Assembly: GCA_024195585.1 (NCBI GenBank)
Contig: SWBL01000250.1
Coordinates: 1 to 64,000, forward strand
Length of the DNA stretch: 64,000 bases
DNA from: Aureobasidium sp. EXF-3400
Taxonomy: Eukaryota > Ascomycota > Dothideomycetes > Dothideales > Saccotheciaceae
Direction: 5' to 3'
In this document: positions 59,123-64,000 of the stretch, one piece after another
How positions within the stretch are numbered: the first letter of the stretch is position 1
Layout of the letters: each line of letters opens with the position of its first letter
Program-made: the position numbers and the translations under genes
The notes under the pieces: generated by a model
Database searches by the model: none
What the model saw: only the letters and a program-made list of their open reading frames with translations
Told to the model about the DNA's origin: nothing

Positions 59123-60104
59123 CAGGTGTCGGGACACCAGCTCCCTATACGAACCATAGCACACATTGTGCACACCAGCCGCGAGAAGTACGCCCAGACG
59201 TCCTGGCTTTGCTCTATACTCACCGCCATCGGTGCGTCACATATACGTATCATGACTCTGCATATGTTCCTTTCAGCAGCATGGTCGTTCATGCATGAGA
59301 AAAGTTCTCTGCTTCCGTATCTCTTTTTTGTCTTTTCGTCCTCGTTCTCCTTTCAGCATTTCGGGATATACCATTTGCGCATTTGCTTCTTCTGATGCTT
59401 AGCGTGGAGGTTACGTTGTTCTGTTTCCCGCATCTTGTCGTTTTTCATCGAGTTCCGGATTATTTGCTTTCTTTGCACTGAGCGTCTGGATGAAACACGG
59501 AAAACCTAATGCATGCATATACCTGTACTGCCTTTACGAAACTGGCGGACACATTAACGACCTTTCTGGGGGATTTGATGGCGTTTCTTCTTATAGCTCA
59601 TTGTGTTGTTTAATCTTAGTCAATCGCTCAACGATGTCAATGGATTGTTTGCTTTGTTGTACTTGTGTTTATGCTCTTTTTGCTTTCTTGACATGTGTGA
59701 AGGCAAGTGCGGCCGTCTTTTCTGGGATGTGAGTGCTTTCTACCCCAGAACTATGTTGATGCCGCAAGGTGACTGCCTTCCTATTTCCTTCGCCGATATC
59801 ACTCTCAGTTTTGCGGAAATTGCACTGCAGAATGTTGGTGACCTATGCTTTCCTTGTTTCTCTTTCCTGTCACCACTTGAGCTGGAGTGTCCGTCGTCTC
59901 TCCTTCCACCAACTACACAAGAAACATGATGTTATTGAGAAACGGGGCGGAATCTGCTGAGAGACGATATAAGAAGAAATAGTACATGTCAACATTACTC
60001 TACTGACGACTACGGATATAGAAAGAACAACTCGTTAGACCCTGACAAAAGAGAACCTCTAACCTCCGGGAACGGCAGGTAGTGCTGCCTCTGTAACTAC
60101 CTGT
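59123..60104. other. Convergent intergenic region
   Basis: Long T-rich 3' flank of the Zn2Cys6 gene meeting the 3' end of flotillin. Short frames here lack support. Confidence 0.45.
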
Positions 60105-61722
60105 TCAAGAACCATTGATACCCTTGTGCTTTGTAAGAGCAGTAGGAACGTCCTGAGCAGAATCCTCCCTTCCATGTCCGCCATTCGGCATCTGTGCCAG
60201 CCAAGCAGGAGGCATCATACCAGTCTGGTCCTGAATGGTTGAAAACAGCGGAGGCAGACTCTGCATGATGTTCTTGATGGGCGCAAAGGAGTCCACACCA
60301 GAAGCATCTCCTTGAGCACCACCTGTAGTCCAGACGTTGATCTTGGGCTGTAAACCTCTGATGGCTTCTGCGTTTGCCTTTGCAAGTTGCACGGGAATGT
60401 TGTTTTGCAGCATCATCCAATCGCGTACGCCTTGGGGTCCTCCCAGTACATTGCCGAGGGCTTCATAGGCGGAGGCGAGTTGCTTGATACCTGCTGCCTC
60501 GCGCTCGTGACGGATGTAGAGGGCCTCAGCTTCTGCTTTTTTAATTTCAAAGTCTCCGAGGGCATCCTGTTGCTTGCGGTACAGCGATGCATCGGCGGTT
60601 TTGCTGTCCTGGAGGAATCTAGCCTCTGTCTCTCTCTGCTTCTTGTGGTAGTGTCCCTCTGCTTGCTTTTCAGTCGTGTACAATTCCAAATCCGCAGTCT
60701 TGGATTGTTGGAATGCGATGGCTTCTGCATTCTGTCTAGCCTTGTAGAGTTGAGCATCCGCCTCTTGAGCAGCAGATTCCTTTGCAACCTTTGCCTTAGT
60801 GACGGTGGTTGCTCTCATTCTCTCCAATTCCATCAGAGCTTTACTTTCATGCACACCCTTTTGGAGATCGGCGTCTTTGAGCTCGGCGGCGCGTTCGGCT
60901 TGAATACGCTCAATGTTTAGTTTTCTCTCAATGTCGATTTCTTGGGATTTGAAGCGTGAGTCTGCCATTGCTTTTTCGATCTTGCGTTCGGTTTCTTGGA
61001 CGGCGGTGTTGGCGTTGATTTTTGCGATTTCTTGCTTGGTTTTGCCTAGGTTTTCGGCTTCTCCGATTTCACCTTGCATGCCTGTGGTTATGAGGCTTCA
61101 GTAAGAGTATCACGGTTTAAAGCAGTATATACAAGCAAAGGCTATACGTACGGGCATGCGCTACATCAACTTTTGCGCTTTGTTGGGCTCCCTCATGTGC
61201 CTTGCGAGACTGAAACTCGAAGTAATGTGATCCAGGCATATCGCGAAGCTCCTTGATACTAGCATTATAGATGTGGAGACCAAATTGGGTGAGTTCAGTC
61301 TGAACGTGCTCGACAACCTTTGTGCGGTAAAGACTGCGCTTCTCGAAGAGCTCCTTCATGGTAATGTTGGAGACGACAGATCTCGTCTCACCTTCGACAA
61401 TACCCATGATGATGGCTTGAATGTGTTCACGGCTGGCAACACCGGCATCCGAGGTGCTGTCTGTCATCAAACCAGCATACTTGATAAGAGATTCTTGCTC
61501 GTCCTTGGGACCGATGGTGAAGACGGCTGGGAGACAGACTTGCAGCTTCTCGGATGTCATGGCCTGAAGGTCGGTCGTGAAATGGAAAGGGGTGATAGAG
61601 ATCTTGGAGACTTTCTGGAAGGGATAGACCATGGCTTTCTTGGTGAGCTTCAGTCCTTTCACACCTGCGCCAGTGATGACGAGATAGGAGTTTGGCTCGG
61701 CAGCATGATAACCCCAAACCAT
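60105..61722 (-). CDS. Flotillin-like SPFH-domain scaffold protein
   Basis: Exons 61152-61722 and 60105-61081 give 515 aa, with a 70-nt intron. The SPFH/PHB domain spans about 1-190, starting MVWGYHAAEPNSYLVITGAG, a flotillin-type opening with sites suited to membrane association. It includes MGIVEGETRSVVSNITMKEL. The second half is a long charged coiled coil rich in Ala/Glu/Lys (for example ERIQAERAAELKDADLQ and QDSKTADASLYRKQQDA), ending in a Gly/Pro tail. Flotillins oligomerise at sterol-rich membrane domains; in Aspergillus FloA affects hyphal polarity. No transmembrane helix is seen, so a peripheral inner-leaflet position is expected. Confidence 0.92.
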
Positions 61723-62435
61723 CTTGATGTTGATGTTGACGTGTGAATTGTATCGAGTATGGAAGTTTGAGTGTGAGATTAAGACGAATAAGAGAAAGAC
61801 TGGATACTGATCTTATATACTTGAACAGAACCAGTCATAGTGCCCATATGACCAGGCAGTTCGCATGGCGAAGCCGCCCAAGACTCATGAAAGGCTGGTC
61901 TGCCTTCGAATGAGCCACTTCCTACGGCCTTAATCGAATGCCGTTATTCCCGACACCGACTTCAATGGTGCTTGGTTGGTGCTGAGGCGAGTCAGGTGTT
62001 AAGTTAGACGCTCTTTCCTTCTCAGGAGAACAGACATATGGGAGCAGCGTTGTTGGCCAAGCGGTCAGTCGGGATCTTGTGCCGAACTTTACGATTGTTA
62101 GAGCATCAAAATGGTGTCTTGGCGTGAGCATGATAGAGGTGGAGTCAGAAATCCTCCGCGATCATTGGTGCCAAGCCGCCCGGCTGTGAGTAAGCTCAGT
62201 CGAAGCCGCCTATCCAGAAGTTCGTTGGAAGGATTCGAGAAGACGCCTGGAAGCTAAACCCAGGCATCTGACAGTCCCCACCCGATTGTCTCTGACAAGG
62301 CTTCTTGGCCTTGCGCACTCTCAGGCGCACAAAGATCTCGAGGCGCAGAAGTCTGCCTGAACCTCCACACAAATTTTGAACATCAAGAACACTTTCGGGT
62401 AGCAGGAATACATTATCCCTTCACCAGAATTCAAG
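61723..62435. promoter_or_regulatory. Divergent region between flotillin and the small PY-motif protein
   Basis: A 713-bp interval with presumed promoters of both genes. No coding signal; a TATAT sequence at about 61815 may belong to flotillin. Confidence 0.4.
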
Positions 62436-62983
62436 ATGGCCGACAAACCACCTCCCTACGAGGAGATGTACTCAGGTGGATCCAACGGACACAGACGAGA
62501 TGACAAAAAGGCGGCAGACCGACCATACAACCTGAGTGACCAAGCAACAGCATCTCGATCAATGTTGGTATCTGCCGCGGCAGACAAGATCCACGCAGTG
62601 CTAGAACAGAGAGCATTGTACGGCATCTCAAGAACCACACTGGTGGTCATACCATCCGGACATGAATGCAGTAAGTTTCTGATTGCCAGAAAAGCAAACA
62701 AGCAAACTTTCTGACAGTGCTAGACCTCTCCGGACCTTATAAAATTGCCGACTTTGAAGAAAAGCCTATGGTCATAGAGCTGACTGGAGAGCTGAACAGT
62801 ATAGAGTTTTGGTCGCAAGCCCAAGCAATCGATGAATTGCGCCAACAAGTGGCTTCGAGGATTGGCGGTGGAAGAGGAAGCATGCTGGATGTCAGACCAG
62901 ATCAGCTTCATGTCCGATATGAGACGGCTTTCGGGTTGTTTGACACGATGAATGTCATGGCGATTGTAGTCAAAATGCGTTAG
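62436..62983 (+). CDS. Small conserved fungal protein with N-terminal PPPY motif, 166 aa
   Basis: Exons 62436-62670 and 62718-62983 sum to 501 nt. The N-terminus MADKPPPYEEMY holds a PPxY motif, a potential ligand for WW domains such as those of Rsp5-type ubiquitin ligases. The rest is one folded-looking domain: helix SRSMLVSAAADKIHAVLEQR, strand ISRTTLVVIPSG, the segment VIELTGELNSIEFWSQAQAI, then a helix with a Gly-rich loop. Similar arrangements occur in uncharacterised ascomycete proteins, but I cannot name a family. No membrane segment or signal peptide. The intron is 47 nt with branch CTGAC abutting the acceptor. Confidence 0.72.
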
Positions 62984-62994
62984 TCTTTGCAGTA

Positions 62995-63594
62995 TCACGA
63001 CTCGGCTTGGGTCGATTTCTTGTCTCCATTGGAATCGAAACCCAGAAGTTCGAGTTGTCGAATAAGCTCGTTCATCTTGATGACTTTCTGGAACTGCTCT
63101 GGAAGCAGAGAATCACCCTTCTCCTTCTTATCCTGCAATTCGCGTGCCTGACGGAGCTTCTTGGCCAGCTTCTTGGCCTCTTTTGTCTTCTCAACCTCAG
63201 GGTCTACAGGGTCCTCTTTGACAGGTTCTACAGAAGCAGGAGGTTGTTTGGCAGTTGGAGTCGCAGCAGGAGTGTCGTCCTTGGTTGGTACAGAAGCGGC
63301 AGCCTTCTTCCTGGCCTCTCTACGCTTTGCATTCTTGTTGGCAGCAGCGGAAGGAGGTTCAGGTGTGGCAGAAGCAGTGTCGGCACCTGGTACACCAGCT
63401 TTTCCGCGGTTTTTGTACGCTTCGGCGGTACGGTTCTTGTAAAGTTCGACATCCTCCGGAGGGCGGTAGCCAGGGCGTACTCTGATCTCTTTTCTCACGG
63501 TACCGTCTGGTCGTACGGACGAGGGGATGTGTCGCTCGCCGGTTGCTGAGGTCGCGATGCCGGCACGGGACACCTTGGAGGCTTCGGTAGGCAT
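62995..63594 (-). CDS. PYM/WIBG homologue (exon-junction-complex disassembly factor)
   Basis: Single exon, 199 aa from the ATG at 63594. The N-terminal Mago-Y14 binding domain shows SGIATSATGERHIPSSVRPDG-like sequence (GIATSATGERHIPSSVRPDG), RKEIRVRPGYRPPEDVELYKN. The middle is a basic, Ala/Pro/Lys-rich helix region (NKNAKRREARKKAAASVPTK) and the C-terminus a charged helical segment (KKLAKKLRQARELQDKKEKG, then IKMNELIRQLELLGF). In animals PYM binds Mago-Y14 and the 40S ribosome and removes exon-junction complexes during translation. Its presence fits the intron-rich genome. It ends only 11 bp from the convergent gene at 62983. Confidence 0.88.
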   Translation of the reverse strand: MPTEASKVSRAGIATSATGERHIPSSVRPDGTVRKEIRVRPGYRPPEDVELYKNRTAEAYKNRGKAGVPGADTASATPEPPSAAANKNAKRREARKKAAASVPTKDDTPAATPTAKQPPASVEPVKEDPVDPEVEKTKEAKKLAKKLRQARELQDKKEKGDSLLPEQFQKVIKMNELIRQLELLGFDSNGDKKSTQAES

Positions 63595-63839
63595 CTTGAC
63601 GCCAGTTAAGTGAAGCCTTTCCAGAAAGACGTATTCCAATTGACAATTTGAAAAGACGCAGCAGTGCCAAAGGACTCGGTGATGCAGCAAACAGAAAGCG
63701 AGTTTCAGCGCACGGACTGCCAAGACGTGCTGACCATGGACTTTGGATGGCGGCTTCCCTCGCTGTCGCCAGTCGCAGTTGCAGTTGCAGATTCACCACA
63801 TTCACGTCTAGTCGCAGTCTCACTCGTCCAATCTTCACA
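63595..63839. promoter_or_regulatory. Divergent promoter of PYM and QCR9
   Basis: A 245-bp interval between divergent starts. Frames crossing it are shadows. No TATA box recognised. Confidence 0.45.
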
Positions 63840-64000
63840 ATGGCCTCCTCCGTAAGCTGGAAACTCATGCGCTTCTGCTGATCTGCTGCTGACACCGATT
63901 GCAGGCTCTCCAGGGTGTCTACAAGTCAGTCCTCGCTCCACGACCTCGCCCGCTCTCGACAACCTTCTGACTCTGTCCAACAGCACCATCTTCCGCAGAA
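63840..64000 (+). CDS. QCR9: Cytochrome bc1 complex subunit 9 (5' part, cut by window end)
   Basis: Exons 63840-63851 (12 nt), 63905-63924 (20 nt) and 63984 onward. Joined, they read MASSALQGVYNTIFRR, matching the start of fungal Qcr9 (Leu-Tyr-x-x-x-Phe-x-Arg-Arg before the single transmembrane helix). Donors are GTAAGC and GTCAGT; branch sites GCTGAC and TCTGAC stand shortly before CAG acceptors. Qcr9 is a small inner-membrane subunit of respiratory complex III. The rest of the gene lies beyond the window. Assignment rests on 16 residues and the exon pattern, so it is probable, not certain. Confidence 0.68.

Overview
The window is ascomycete nuclear DNA, most likely from a Dothideomycete. 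Genes carry short introns (about 40-120 nt, GTRNGT...CTRAC...YAG). The gene set is typically fungal: Aur1, Pep4, Atg26, Zn2Cys6 and C2H2 regulators, a Fus3/Kss1-type MAP kinase with TEY, and many filamentous-fungus-only families. A fast-evolving gene at 23.5-24.2 kb resembles a lineage-specific family that I associate with Aureobasidium-like fungi; that placement is recollection, not a search result. I see no transposon, CRISPR array, rRNA, convincing tRNA or secondary-metabolite cluster. The window reads as core chromosome with intergenic gaps of 0.15-3 kb.

Layout. 0-8 kb: a CCCH zinc-finger gene, a 58-residue membrane protein, a MOSC-domain protein (minus), a patatin-like protein lacking the nucleophilic serine, and a DUF3602-like small protein. 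8-20 kb: a CPA2-type Na+/H+ antiporter, Pol III subunit RPC17 (minus), an Ace2/Swi5-type C2H2 regulator, inositol phosphorylceramide synthase AUR1, and mitochondrial uL11m. 20-30 kb: mitochondrial succinyl-CoA:3-ketoacid CoA-transferase (minus), proteasome lid subunit RPN12, a possibly frameshifted lineage-specific gene, a nine-exon SR/RGG three-RRM protein with an 8-nt exon, and an SLC25 carrier (minus). 30-44 kb: an NYN-domain protein, a monocarboxylate-type MFS transporter, a 2H phosphoesterase with a GC-AG intron (minus), vacuolar aspartic protease PEP4, and sterol glucosyltransferase ATG26. 44-53 kb: the MAP kinase, a conserved fungal protein of unknown function (minus), ERV1 (minus) divergent from HEM4 across 143 bp, and a Sas2-type MYST acetyltransferase. 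53-64 kb: a 3-kb gene-free tract, a large Zn2Cys6 regulator, flotillin (minus), a small unknown fungal protein, PYM (minus), and the 5' end of QCR9 cut by the window edge.

The genes do not form one pathway. Local links are ERV1 with HEM4 (mitochondrial disulfide relay and haem synthesis) and QCR9 with PYM (divergent). Gene models were assembled by hand from splice signals and reading phase. For nearly every multi-exon gene the summed exon length is a multiple of three, and the junctions restore family motifs, which supports the models.

The most striking observation is at the MAP kinase. Its conserved stop codon lies inside a potential splice donor, and splicing to a strong acceptor 142 nt downstream would replace the stop with a 132-residue in-frame tail. 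I found no clear multi-gene novel system.
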